Below, piece by piece: positions 10,034 through 21,900 of a stretch of 64,000 nt of DNA. Position 1 is the first letter of the stretch; each line of letters begins with the position of its first letter. This DNA comes from Cyanophora paradoxa (lineage: Eukaryota > Glaucocystophyceae > Cyanophorales > Cyanophoraceae), in NCBI GenBank assembly GCA_004431415.1, contig QPMI01000071.1:1-64000 (forward strand). The letters run 5' to 3'. The position numbers were made by a program, and so were the translations under genes. The notes under the pieces were generated by a model. That model was not told where the DNA came from and did not search any database. It saw only the letters and a list, made by a program, of their open reading frames with translations.

Positions 10034-13000
10034 CTAAATCATACCATCAAATTGTCGCCGATCGCCCGCTTGTGCCTGGCGGAGGAGTGTGATTCGAGCA
10101 CGAGATGACAGGAGGCGGTTCCGAACGCGGCGCATCCTCGTCGACCTCGTCGGCCTTGCGCTTGCGGCTGCTGGGGCGAGGTGTCGGCGGCGTTGCTCCA
10201 TCTTTGCGCGAGGATCAAGGTTGGGCGCGAGGCACGGTCGCACTGCATACCTTTCGGAGAGCGACGGCGTGGCGACCGTACGGGGGCTTGGCGGGCGCCC
10301 TGCTCGCCGCGTGCGCTCGCGCGCGCGCCCGGCACGAGGTACTCTCCTCGCGGAGCGGAGCTTTGGCGACCTCTACGCTTTTGCGGGCTGTTGCCGGTGC
10401 CCACGGTCGCCGCCGATGCCGCGGCGCAGACGCGGGCGCGATGCAGCGCCGCGCCCCCGCCGCGTCCTCGGAACGCCTCCCTCGCGCTTGCCCGTGCGAA
10501 ATGCTTCGCATTGCGCGAGGACCGTCCAGCGGCTCTTCGGCTCCCCTCGGCGGACGGCCTGTTTCACGCTCTCGTAGTCGATGTCCTTTTCTGTCGCCTG
10601 ATTAAGCAAGAACGGGGCACGCGATGGGACGGACCTGATTCGTGGAGATGAACCCGAAAACTTCCTCGAAGACCTGGTACGTGAAGCCCGTACATTGCGT
10701 CCGACGCGAGCTCGTCAGTTCGTCGCGAAGCACTCCTCACGGAAGAGACGCTTGACCGACGGGGAGTCCCTTTCCTGCCGCTTCTCGTTCTTCACATTGG
10801 CCGCTCCTCCTGCTTGAACTTCATGATGGACTTGATGATCTCGCGGCGGAGTTTGGCTCGGTGGCATGAAGATGCTGCGAACAGGATTAAACGCGAACGA
10901 ATACGCACAGGACGGCGTACTCTTCCGAAGCGACGAAAAAACTTGTCGTCATGTTGAGCGGATAGTTGGTCGCGGCGACTATAATCGGACACGGCCGGGT
11001 CGCTGTGCGAACTCGCCGGTGCTCGACGTCGTTGTAGAGTTTGTCCACCGCCGTCGCAACTAACACTCTGTGAGTCGCGGGAAACGTGCACGAGCACTCG
11101 AGCGTACCGTGTTCAGGACCTTCTCTGCAGTTCGTCCGTCGACGGCTTGGAAGCTGGACGGTCGTATCCACCTCGCTGGACCAGACGTATTACGAGAGCG
11201 CCATATTTATCACAGGAATCGAGGTGAACGCACTCTAACATAAAAACGACGTCTGCATGTCGTGGGCGATGTTGAAGAACGCCTCGACGACCTTCTCGGA
11301 TTGCCCGTACTGCTGCAAGATCAGGGATGGAGCGGGTGCGCCGGCGAACGGCGAGCACGTATTCGTTGATCTGGACGGCTTGTACTCGAGGAAGCTGTAC
11401 CCGATGCGGCGAGCGAGCTCGCGCGCGAACTGTGACTTGCCTGTGCCCTGCGCGACGCAAATCAGCGAGCGCGAAGCGGGCCCCGCGCGGAATCACGACC
11501 GGCGGGCCGAACAAGAGACTCCAGTGGCGAGAGGCGCTGAAGGGACGGCCATCGTCCGCCGCCTCGTCTCCCTCGTCGGGGTCCAACCGGTTTGGACCGA
11601 GGGCCTGCTCGAGGTCTTCCATGGTCCCCTCCGGAACGACTGGCGACCGAGTCGGATAAGATTCATCGAGGCGCGGCGACACGCTCGCACCATAGGGATG
11701 CATGCTCGCGAGGCGCTCGTTGTCGATGAACGCCTTTTGATGTTCTCCGCGGCCTCCGCCTGAGCCCACACACCGCCTTGCCCCACGCCGTTTCGAAGTC
11801 CAACTTTCTGTCGGAGAACGTGAGAACGGATCGCCCCCGCCGCGAGGTGCGGGCAAGAGGCACCGATCCATGTCGGGGTCGGTCTTGGCCATTGTGGTGC
11901 AGGTAGAGGGGGTGTTCGGTGGTAGATTGGATCTCGGGTCGAGGAGGCATGACAGAAGGGCGTCGTCGCCACGCAAGCCTTCCTCCGCCACGTGTGCTTC
12001 TAGCGACCTTCGGACGGTCTTGATGAGCTCATCTCCGCGCTCCGCTTCTGCCGCCTACTCTCCTCGCTCTTCGACGCTCGACCGCCCTTGGCGGGGGCGG
12101 GGGCGCGGCCGCCGCGCCGGAGCCGTCGGCGCCGCCCCCGCCCCCGGCGCGCGTGCTCCTCCACATCGAGGACCGCCTGCCCAAGAGAGAAGTTGGGCGC
12201 GTTGAGCTTCTTCACGTGCGTTCGCGTCGTCTTCGGGCCCATCATGCGCAGACAGGGAAACGCCCGGAGCGCCGCGCCGATCTTGCGAATCCGCAGAAGC
12301 TGCGCATGCGAGCGAGGCGTCAGGGTGGCGCCCGCGCCGACGAGCGGGATCGGGCGGACCACATCGACCAAATTCTTCTTCCCCTTTTCGATGTCGGTGT
12401 GGTTGACCGTCTTGTCGCGAAAGTCTTGGACCGTCCCCGTCGTTTCGAGGAGAGCATCTTCGCCCAGTCGAGCTTGCCGCCCGGATCTCGATCGAAATCC
12501 GCTATCTTCTCCTCGACGAGGCCTCGAATCCGTTCGCTCAGGGTCTTGCTGCTCAACGACTCGACCGCTCGCCCCGCCTTCTTCTGCGCATCCTCCTCCT
12601 CTATCCGCCGACCTCGTACTCGTAGAAAGGACGACATACTGCGACGAAAGAGCTCGTCGGCGGCAGAGTGGGAATGGGATTGGGAGGCGTTGTACCTGGC
12701 AAACCATCATAAAGGTCGCGGTGTTCTCCAGCTCGCCTGCCGTGACGATGGAAGCGGCCGCCGACATGAACCGATCCAGCTCCCTGTACTTGCTCGATCG
12801 TTCTTGATTTGCGAGATGAGATCCACAGGTGCGGAGGCGGCGAGCCCGCGCATGGCCGCGGACAGCTCGCCCGACGCGAACGGGTTGACGCTGACAATTG
12901 CGCTGTTGGAGGAGCTTTCGCTCGCATCCGCCACCACCGTGCCCGCTGGCGCCGGCGCCGTGCTCGACGACGGCAAGGCTGCGGCTGGCGAATGCTGAGG

Positions 13001-13970
13001 TGGTCGAGGGACGACCCGCCGAAAGCTGCCGAGCCAGCCATCCGCGAGATTCTCGACGATGACCTCCGCCTGTACTCGACCGTCGCGTCGGCGCGACGCG
13101 TACGGCCCTTGCGCGGGCGGTCTTGATCATCGTCCGAATCGTCGCCAGCTTCTTCGCCTGCTCGTCCTCCTCGTTCTCCTCGTTTTCTTCTCCTCCGTCG
13201 CCGTCGCCGGCCTTGCCGTCGCCGCCGTCGCCTCTTGGGACCTTCTTTCTCCTGCGGCGCTGCCCTTTCTCCGGCTTCGAATTCTTTTCGCGCGCCGCGG
13301 CCGAGTCGAACACGCGCTTGAACAGATCCAACGCTGGTTCGCCGCCCGCTGCAGCCCTCCGGAAGCCCCGCAGTGTCGTGGTACTTTGCACAGACGGAGC
13401 CTGTGTTCCCGAGATTGACGGCCTCGGGACTCCTCCGCATGCGCTGCGCATCGAGCGGTTACAACGAGACACTCTACACAGTCGGTACGATGCGCACCAC
13501 TCCGCAATCGCGTTCCTGTACCGCGGAAGCGCTCGTCCGAGATGAAGCACGGAAGACACAATCGGCGTCGTGCGCCGCAGTCGGGCTTGCAGAACGAGAC
13601 CGGGAGCAACAACACCTGCTTACATACGACACAATGACCTCCGCTGCGGATCGGCGTTAGCGGAGCACGGCGCGCCGCGGTGCTCGTCATAGCGCGCACC
13701 CGTCGACTGGGCGGCGGGGCGGCGTTCGGCGGCTTCTGCGGACCTACGCTCCCGCCCGACTGCATCCGCTACGCGGAGCTTTCGCGTGGGCGAGCTTTCA
13801 CGGTACCAGCCGGCCAAGCGGTGTCTCCCATCTGCTAAGACGCGTTCCAGCCGGTCTGCCGCGTTTTTTCGTCCCTTTCGAGCATCGTTGAGCCCCCTTT
13901 CAATTCCGGCCTCGCCCCGGATGAGGACGACAGCATCGGCGAATTCGCGTGCGTTCGTCTCGTATGCAGC
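10034..13970 (-). CDS. Zinc-binding region plus AAA+ ATPase, multi-intron, copy 1 (indel-ridden)
   Basis: Same gene as 44290-48341; see that entry for domains and introns. Nearly every exon is recognisable here, but the sequence lacks well over 100 bases relative to copy 2, scattered as single G, C or A losses, so frames break inside exons. Copy 1 is still the better read in one place: the first helical exon (13820-13970), where five Cs near 13892 keep the frame and six in copy 2 do not. Read as a poor-quality copy of a functional gene rather than a separate gene. Confidence 0.65.
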
Positions 13971-14495
13971 CTGAAACGCGAGCGCGCATGTCGGCGCGCC
14001 CTTGCGTGCCCTAGCTCGCGAGCGCGAACATGAGAGGTCGAGCCCACATCGTGGTCCATGACACCCCCGGCCGTGCGTTACTGCTCCTCCTCGGCCCTCG
14101 AAAGCTTAAGATGACTCGCCATCCAACTTTGACACATACAGAAGCTCGCTCGAAACGTTCCTCGAAACCGGTGCAGTTACTGTGCCATGGGGCCTCCTTC
14201 CCGGAGTCCCCGCGGCCGTCACGGTGCCGCCCTGAATCCTTTCAGGGCTCGACGCGGTCCGCCCGCCGCCACTCTTGACGCGCTCGCGCAGACGCCGATC
14301 GGGCTCGCGGCGAGGACGACGCCAAGCCCTGCGACGCGGTTCGGCTCGTCGCTCCTCGCGCGACCTGCGCCGGGTCGAAGCGACAGCTTATAATGCTTAG
14401 ATACATGCCGCCGGGGCAGGCGGAGCTCTCAATGCGCACCTTGGGCGTCGTACGTCCGCTCCCCAACGCCCGTTTCGTACAGACTCTACTACAGA
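13971..14495. other. Upstream region of the AAA+ gene, first exon unresolved
   Basis: The minus strand should hold the true first exon. A short frame reading MASHLKLSRAEEEQ followed by GTAACG (around 14070-14110) is a candidate, but its phase does not match the next exon. Positions 14225-14400 hold a GC-rich stretch with a degenerate module near 14213. Confidence 0.3.
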
Positions 14496-15975
14496 GTCAT
14501 CCCGCCCGCGCAGATGGAGGTGGTGACTGAGCTCGCGGGGTACGAAGGAAACAGAACAGAACCCACCGCCGCCCTCCGCCGGCCCGTGCCCCCCGGCGGC
14601 CGTCATGGAGCGGCGGCGACTCCGTCTAGGACGTGGCGGCTGCGGTGCCGCGCGTACCCCCCGGCTGCCGTCACGGAGCGGCGGCGCGTCCCTCTAGGGC
14701 GGCGCGGCCGCGGCGCCGCGCGTACCCCTCGGCCGTCACGGAGCGGCAGCGCCTCCGTCTACGGGGGGGGGGCGGCCGCGGCGCCGCGCGTAGCCCCTCG
14801 GCCATCACGGAGCGGCGGCGCCTCCGTCTAGGGCTCTCCCTCCACCAGCATCTCTTTCCTTCGAACCCCCGCGGCGCGGTACGCCCTCGCCCGACTCCGG
14901 CGCCGCCCTAGAGGGAACTGACTCGGCTCCGTGACGGGCGGCGGGGGTAGGTGCACCCTCTTTCGTTCGTACCCCCGCGGCACGGTACGTCCCTCGCGCG
15001 ACGCTGGCGCCGCCCTAGAGGGAACTGACTCGGCTCCGTGACGGGCGGCGGGGGTAGGTGCACCTCTTTCCTTCGTACCCCCCGCGGCGCGGTACGTCCC
15101 TCGCGCGACGCCGGCGCCGCCCTAGAGGGAACTGACTCGGCTCCGTGACGGGCGGCGGGGGTAGGTGCACCTCTTTCCTTCGTACCCCCGGCGGCGCGGT
15201 ACGCCCCTCGCGCGACGCCGGCGCCGCCCTAGAGGGAACTGACTCGGCTCCGTGACGGGCGGCGGGGGTAGGTGCACCTCTTTCCTTCGTACCCCCGCGG
15301 CGCGGTACGTCCCTCGCCCGACGCCGGCGCCGCCCTAGAGGGAACTGACTCGGCTCCGTGACGGGCGGCGGGTAGGCCCGTGTCTCTTTCCTTCGTACCC
15401 CCGCGGCGTGGTACGTCCCTCGCCCGACGCCGGCGCCGCCCTAGAGGGAACTGACTCGGCTCCGTGACGGGCGGCGGGGGTAGGTGCACCTCTTTCCTTC
15501 GTACCCCCGGCGGCGCGGTACGCCCCTCGCCCGACGCCGGCGCCGCCCTAGAGGGAACTGACTCGGCTCCGTGACGGGCGGGGGGGTAGGCCCGTGTCTC
15601 TTTCCTTCGTACCCCCGGCGGCGCGGTAAGCTCCTCGTGCTACCCAAACCCCTGAAGATGCCACTAAGATATATATAAAAAGCCAAATAGATAACGAGTA
15701 CAACTCTCATCCCCGCCCGCGCAGATGGAGGAGCCCACCGAGCTCGCGGGGTACGAAGGAAAGAGGACAGAGCCCACCGCCGCCCTCCACCGCCCGTACC
15801 CCCCTCGGCCGTCACGGAGCGGCGGCGCCTCCGTCTAGGGCGGGGCGGCCGCGGCGCCGCCCGTACCCCCCTCGGCCGTCACGGAGCGGCGGCGATTCCG
15901 TCTAGGGCGGGGCGGCCGCGGCGCCGCCCGTACCCCCCTCGGCCGTCACGGAGCGGCGGCGATTCCGTCTAGGGC
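14496..15975. repeat. Repeat locus 1, copy 1: A array, B array, AT spacer, A array
   Basis: Four type-A units with module on the minus strand (14590-14835) are followed by seven type-B units of 106-107 bp with module on the plus strand (CCCTAG starting at about 14907, 15014, 15121, 15228, 15334, 15440, 15547). An AT-rich spacer with TATATATAAAAAGCC at 15669 comes next, then three type-A units (15790-15975). A and B units share the 32-bp module but differ in the rest of the unit, and they face opposite ways on either side of the spacer. Confidence 0.85.
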
Positions 15976-16320
15976 GCGGCCGATCTCCTCCCTCAACCGT
16001 GTACCCCCTCGACAACCTCCACGCGGACGACGAGCCCTTTCCGCATACACGTGCCCTCGTTCGCTTCCACATGCCCTCTGCAACGCCTCTCCCGCCCCGT
16101 ACCCCTCGATACCCCGGCCCGCCCGCCCAACTCCCGCCGTCGCTCGCGGATCGCGAGCCGACTGCGCGCGTTGTTCTCGAATATACGTGATTTGCGGATT
16201 CAACCGAAACGCTGGACGCGTGGGGCGGGAAGGCGCTTTCGCTCGAATTCAACTGACGGCGTGCTTAAAGGCGGAGCAGACGGTCCCTGGACGCACATTT
16301 GCCATCGACCTCGACGATCA

Positions 16321-16795
16321 TGGAGGCCTCTACCGTCGTTCAAAACGCCGCCCGTCGCATCTCCAGCGCCCTCGTCGCCGGTCGACCGATCGCCCTCGCG
16401 CTCCGGACTCCGACCCTGCTCAAGCGCGTCGCCGAGGTCGTCGAGCCCGCCGTCGCCAGCCTCCTCGTGCGCGCACACGTCGTCGTACTGCCGGAGCCGC
16501 GCGGCCACTGGCTCGTCCGCATCACCCCGCCCGGAGCTCAGGAGCCCGCCTCTTGGGGATCAGCGACGAACTCCCCGCCTCCGAGAGCGCCGTCCTCGCC
16601 CTGCTCGCGGGGATTGAGACCGTCGTCGCCCGCTTCGCGCGGGCCGAGGCGGACGAGCTCTCCGCAAAGATCCTCGCGGATCCGCGCATCGCGCACCTGC
16701 GGCGCCGCGTGGGCGTCACGCGCCAGGAGGTACCCGGAGCACCGAATTCGATCTTCTGTGTTTACGCGGTCGGCCGCGGCGCGAGCCGTAGTTGA
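16321..16795 (+). pseudogene. 158-aa unknown protein, copy 1, one-base frameshift
   Basis: Counterpart of the intact gene at 50699-51175. One C is missing near 16567 (GCGACGAAC against GCGACCGAAC), which breaks the frame about halfway. All other bases agree, so a consensus error is as likely as real decay. Confidence 0.6.
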
Positions 16796-17525
16796 CGCGT
16801 TCGTAGGCTCCGTACAGCTAGAAAACGCAGCGCTATAGCTACAGCCAGGCCGTGATGCAATAAGCTCGTCGACGTCTGTTTCGTAAATGCGTACCCCAAA
16901 TCCGCTGATCATGGGAGCGAGCCGGGGCGAGCTCTGCGGCGAGCCGCGAGGCGCGTCGCTGTCTAGCGCTCGTTGCGGGCGTTTCGCTCGCACAGCGAGC
17001 GTCCAGCAGGCCACATCGGCGTGTCACCGGAACGTATCGTTGCAGCGCCCCCAGCGCGACGCAGATGCGGCGGTTGGGTGAGAGAGCCGCGGATCGGAGA
17101 CCTCGGCGGCTCGGATCGCCTCGGCTTCGTGCCGGCGGCCGGCGGGTGTGGCGCGCGCGCGCCCGAGGTACTGTACCTTCGCCTCCGACCGCAACAGCTT
17201 CCGGACGATATTCGCGGTCGAAAAGTCGAGGAGATGGCGGAGGACTGGTGCGCCGTGCCATATGCATCGCGCCGCGCAGCGAGGTCGAGCGCCTTGATAG
17301 CTTACAACCGCGCAGGCCTGGGTCGTCCGGCGCGGACGAGCTCGAGGCCCGGCGGCCGCGGCCTCGATCGAGCGGGCTACGTGCGCGTTCTACCGACACG
17401 GCCCGAGCTCCGTGATAGGCGGCGTGGACCCACGCCGGACGGGCGCGCGGCCAATCTAAGCGGATCCGGAGTCGCGTTCGCAAGCTGTCGCCTTCGATAC
17501 GATAGGTGCGCCCGTTGCTCAGCGC
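16796..17525. other. Possible minus-strand exons, unresolved
   Basis: On the minus strand two short stretches read like real protein in different frames: KLLRSEAKVQYLGRARATP near 17120-17215 and GVRIYETDVDELIASR near 16850-16900. They may be exons of one small spliced gene transcribed toward the 158-aa gene. No family is recognised and exon joins cannot be proven. Same in copy 2 at 51176-51900. Confidence 0.25.
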
Positions 17526-18700
17526 CGGCGTCCCGTTAGAGGGGCTTGACGCGGCTCCGTGACGGGCGGCGGGGGTAGGTGCACCCCTCCTTCGTTCGTA
17601 CCCCGCGTAGGAGGTGAATTCCGCGCCCGACGCCGACGCCGCCCTAGAGGGAACTGATGCGGCTCCGTGACGGGCGGCGGGGGTGGGCCCGTGTCTCTTT
17701 CCTTCATACCCCCGGCGGCGCGGTGAGCCCCTCGCCCGACGCCGGCGCCGCCCTAGAGGGAACTGATGCGGCTCCGTGACGGGCGGCGGGGGTGGGCCCG
17801 TGTCTCTTTCCTTCATACCCCCGGCGGCGCGGTGAGCCCCTCGCCCGACGCCGACGCCGCCCTAGAGGGAACTGACGCGGCTCCGTGACGGGCGGCGGGG
17901 GTAGGTGCACCTCTTTCATTCGTACCCCCGGCGGCGCGGTGAGCCCCTCGCCCGACGCCGACGCCGCCCTAGAGGGAACTGACGCGGCTCCGTGACGGGC
18001 GGCGGGGTAGGTGCACCCCTCCTTCGTTCGTACCCCGCGGCACGGTACGTCCCTCGCGCGACGCCGACGCCGCCCTAGAGGGAACTGACTCGGCTTCGTG
18101 ACGGGCGGCGGGGTAGGCCCGTGTCTCTTTCCTTCGTACCCCCGCGGCGCGGTACGTCCCTCGCCCGACGCCGGCGCCGCCCTAGAGGGAACTGACGCGG
18201 CTCCGTGACGGGCGGCGGGGTAGGCCCGTGTCTCTTTCCTTCGTACCCGGTGACGCGGTAAGCTCTCGTGTCACCCATATCCCTGAAGTTGTCACTAAGA
18301 TATATATAAAAAGCCAAATAGATAACGAGTACAACTCTCATCCCGCCCGCGCAGATGGAGGAGCCCACCGAGCTCGCGGGTACGAAGGAAAGAGGACGGA
18401 GCCCACCGCCGCCCTCCGCCGCCCGTGCCCCCTCGGCCGTCACGGAGCGGCGGCGATTCCGTCTAGGGCGGGGCGGCCGCGGCGCCGCGCGTACCCCCCT
18501 CGGCCGTCACGGAGCGGCGGCGATTCCGTCTAGGGCGGGGCGGCCGCGGCGCCGCCCGTACCCCCCTCGGCCGTCACGGAGCGGCGGCGATTCCGTCTAG
18601 GGCGGGGCGGCCGGGGCGCTGCCCGTACCCCCCTCGGCCGTCACGGAGCGGCGGCGATTCCGTCTAGGGCGGGGTGGCCGGGGCGCCGCCCGTACCGTGT
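17526..18700. repeat. Repeat locus 2, copy 1: B array, AT spacer, A array
   Basis: About seven type-B units of roughly 107 bp with module on the plus strand (first degenerate at 17536, then near 17645, 17752, 17859, 17967, 18073 and 18181) lead to an AT-rich spacer (TATATATAAAAAGCC at 18300). Five type-A units of about 66 bp follow with module on the minus strand, to 18680. This is the same plan as locus 1 without the leading A units. Confidence 0.85.
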
Positions 18701-18870
18701 ACCCCCTCTTCGGCCATCGCGGTACTTCCTTCCCGCCATCGCAACGCATATACCAAGCAATAACTCGCGTACACGCACAGGAGCGGGCGCTTTCCGCCGT
18801 CACGGAGCGGATGTGAATCCTCCAAGGCCTGGGTCGGCTCTGTCGAGCGCGTGAGCGAGCCGCCCCCCGC

Positions 18871-18902
18871 CCCTAGGACAATTGCCCGTCGCTCCGTGAC
18901 AA
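18871..18902 (+). promoter_or_regulatory. Single bipartite module just beyond the recombinase gene
   Basis: CCCTAGG-N13-GCTCCGTGACAA with the exact 13-bp spacer, ending 15 bp before the stop codon of the minus-strand recombinase gene at 18917. The copy 2 counterpart is 53263-53294. Confidence 0.55.
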
Positions 18903-18916
18903 TACCGATCCTTCGC

Positions 18917-21900
18917 TCAGGTACGCGTCTTTGGCGGGCGACCGCGCCGCCGGGCAGGCTGGGCGCCGCGCCCGGCGCCGCCGCCGCGCGACGACGACGG
19001 AGACGAGGACGGCGTGGCAGGCGCCGGGAGGCCCAGCAGCTCCAGAACGCGCTCGGGGCCGGTTCGGATCTCGACCGTGCCGTTCCGTCCCTCGTACTCG
19101 ACGGGATAAAGTGACGAAGGAAAGCTCCACTCGCGCGGTCCGCCCTCCTGGCTCGGCGCCCACGCGCCGCCGAAGCGCTTCAGCACCACGAAGCGTGACT
19201 CGTACTCGCCGCTCGGCAGGTCGATCGTCTGGACGAGGCGCGCGAACCACACGCCGGGGAGCGGGCTCGCCGCGTGCGTCGCCAGCGCCGCCACCACCTG
19301 CCCCGCCGGGTACGGCGAGGCCGACCGCCAGTGCAGGTGGTAGAGGGGCGGCGCGGGGCCGGCGGCGGCGACGCCGACGGGGACGGGCTCCTGGGAGGCG
19401 CCGCCTCGGCGCCCGCGCGCGCGGCCGAGGCCACGCCGGCCGCGCGCGCCACGGAGGAGGCCGCGCGAGCAGTAGTGCTCGTGGGCCCGCGCCCCGGCCG
19501 AGTTCTTAAACTCCTTGCGGTGCGTCAGGGCGGCGGCGCGGGGGGGGCGGCGCGGGGCGGGGCGGCGCGACCTGCTCACCCGATCGCAGGGCGCGCAGTA
19601 CCTCTGCTCGGCGATGGCGAGCTCGCGCTCGAGGGTGTAGTCGGCGTCCCAAGCGCGCGGCCTGTCGGCCCCCGTCCGCCGCCGCTTGGCCTCTTCGCTC
19701 CCGTCGGACGCGCCGCTCCCGTCCTCGCCATCGTCCTCCGAGTACGAGCTGGAGCTCTCCGCGCCGCGCCCCGCGCGGAAACGCGCCGAGGCGGACGGAG
19801 GCGCGGTTGACGGCGCCGGCTCGTCGTCGGCGTGCTCCTCGGAGCCTCCACCGTCGTCCCGCCCCACCTCGGTCCCGCCGCCCAAGCTCCCGCCCGCCGT
19901 CGAGGGCGCGGGGGATCCGGACGGCGGCGGCGGCGGCGGCGGCAGCGCCGGTGCCGGCGGGAGTTCGAGGCGGGGCGGCGCCTCGGCCGCGGCGGCGCTC
20001 TCGCGGGCCCGGAGCCGGGCTTCGTCGTGCTTGACGGCGAGCTGCTCGAGGTACGCCACCGCCGCCGCCGCCGTGCGCGCCCGCGCCGAGTAATCGTAAT
20101 TTTGCGTCGCCGTCAGCACCGAGTGGCCCAGAAGCTTGGCTGCCGGCGCGCGGGTGGGGCGAGGGAGGCGAGGGGGCGGGGGCGCTTCGGCGTACCCGTC
20201 CCGTCGACGACGGCGGCCGCGGTGTCGCCGGAGATGCGGTTCGCCGCGGCCTCGTCGCGCACGTGCGTCGTGATGATGGCCCGCATCGCCTGCGCCGTCA
20301 CCGGTACCCCCGTCCACTTTTCCGTCACGCGCTTGACAAAGACGCTCCAGGCCGAGTCGGAGAGGGGCGCTCCCGAGGCGCTCGTGAAGAGCCAGCCCTC
20401 GTCCGCGCCCCCCGGCAGCGGCGGGAGGAGGAGGCGCCGGTACCGCTCGACGTACGAGGTGAGCGGCCGCTGCACAAACTCCGGGATCGGGTAGCTGATC
20501 GCCCCCGCAGTTTTCGCGGTCTTCGACGAGAGGACGGCCTCGCCCTGCCCGCGTCCGCCCGCATCTGGGTGAGCGTGATTGTCCACGCGCCGCCGTCCCG
20601 CCGCAGCGTGTGGCCGATCCTGCGGGGGCGCAGAGGGCAGGACGGGGCCCTCGCTCGGCGCGGGGCGACGGCGCGGCGCGGGGGTACGGCACCTGAGGCG
20701 GCGGACGATGCCGACGCGCGAGGGCGTGGAGACGAGGAGCGACAGGAGGACGCCCTCGCGGAGGGCGAGCGCCCTCTCGTACTCCAACGGCGCCCGCTCC
20801 GCCGCCTCGAGCGCATCCAGCCGCGCCGAGAGGAGCGCCTCGAACGGCACCCAGTTCGGTCCGCGCTGACGCCATTTCACGCCTTCGCGCTTCTCCTTTC
20901 TCAGCTGGGCGATCAGGTTCCGCAGCGGGCGCCCGTGGGGGCCCTCGGAGCCGGCGGCGGCGCCGGCCGTCCGCGCGTGGACAAAGGAGTGGGCCTGGAG
21001 GGCCGCCTGCGTGTACCCCGCCAAGGTGCCCGCCCGGACCCTGCGCTCGCCGCGGAGAAACGCGAGGAACCGCATCCACAGGTCGATAAAGTCGACGCGG
21101 GCGCCGGAGAAGAGGTCGAGCGTGAGAGCGCCGTCGATCTTCTCGCGGAGGGCGCAGTACCCCAGGAACCGGAGGAGCGTCGTCCGCTCGTTCGCCAGCG
21201 TCGTGGAGCGCTCGACGGCGGCGCCGGGGCGGTCGGGGTTGAGGAGGCGGGTGCGAAACTCTTCGTACGCGGCGAGCTGCGCCTTGAGCTCGCGCGACTG
21301 ATCCTCCTCGCGCAGGCCGTACGGGGCGCCCCGCTCTGCCGGCTCGTCGCCCGCGGGGCCTTCGTCCTCCTCCTCGCCGTGCTCGTCGGCCGGGGGTACG
21401 GGCGGCGGGGGCGGCGAGGCCCCCGCCTCGGCGGACCCCTCGGGATCGGCGCCGCCCGAGTCCGACTCGGACTCGTCCGGCTCGGCGGGGGCGGGCGCCG
21501 GCGGGGCGCGGGCGCGCTTGGGGGGTACAGGGTCCCCGGCGGCGCCGAGCACCACGCGCTCGGGGTCCACGAGGGCGTCCACGTCAAAGAGCGTCGCCCC
21601 GCCGTGGTCCATGCTCTCCAGCATCCGCCGGTACGCCAGCCGCTTCTCGGCGATGAATTTCCCGTTGTCCTTTGCGATCTGATCCGCCATAGGGCCCCCG
21701 GGGCGGAAGAAGTGGATGGAGCCCTGCTCGAGCTCGTCCGACCACGGAAAGCCCGTCGTCGCCTCGACGATCCCCACGTCCGCGATCCAGAGGACCCCTG
21801 CGCGGTGCGCGCGGCATGAGTTTGATCCCGTTACCCCCGCGGAATCGAACCGGGCCCCGCACAGATGCCGCATTGGAACCCGTCCCCCTGGAGGCGCCCA

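Noticed and set aside
14870-15640. Repeat-encoded peptides (for example frames containing PPPVTEPSQFPLGRRRRRAR)
   Set aside because: The frames are by-products of the 107-bp units; indels between units break them at random and no start or promoter fits.
16839-17816. A 325-codon minus-strand frame
   Set aside because: More than a third is repeat-array sequence and the remainder is in a different frame from the protein-like stretches.
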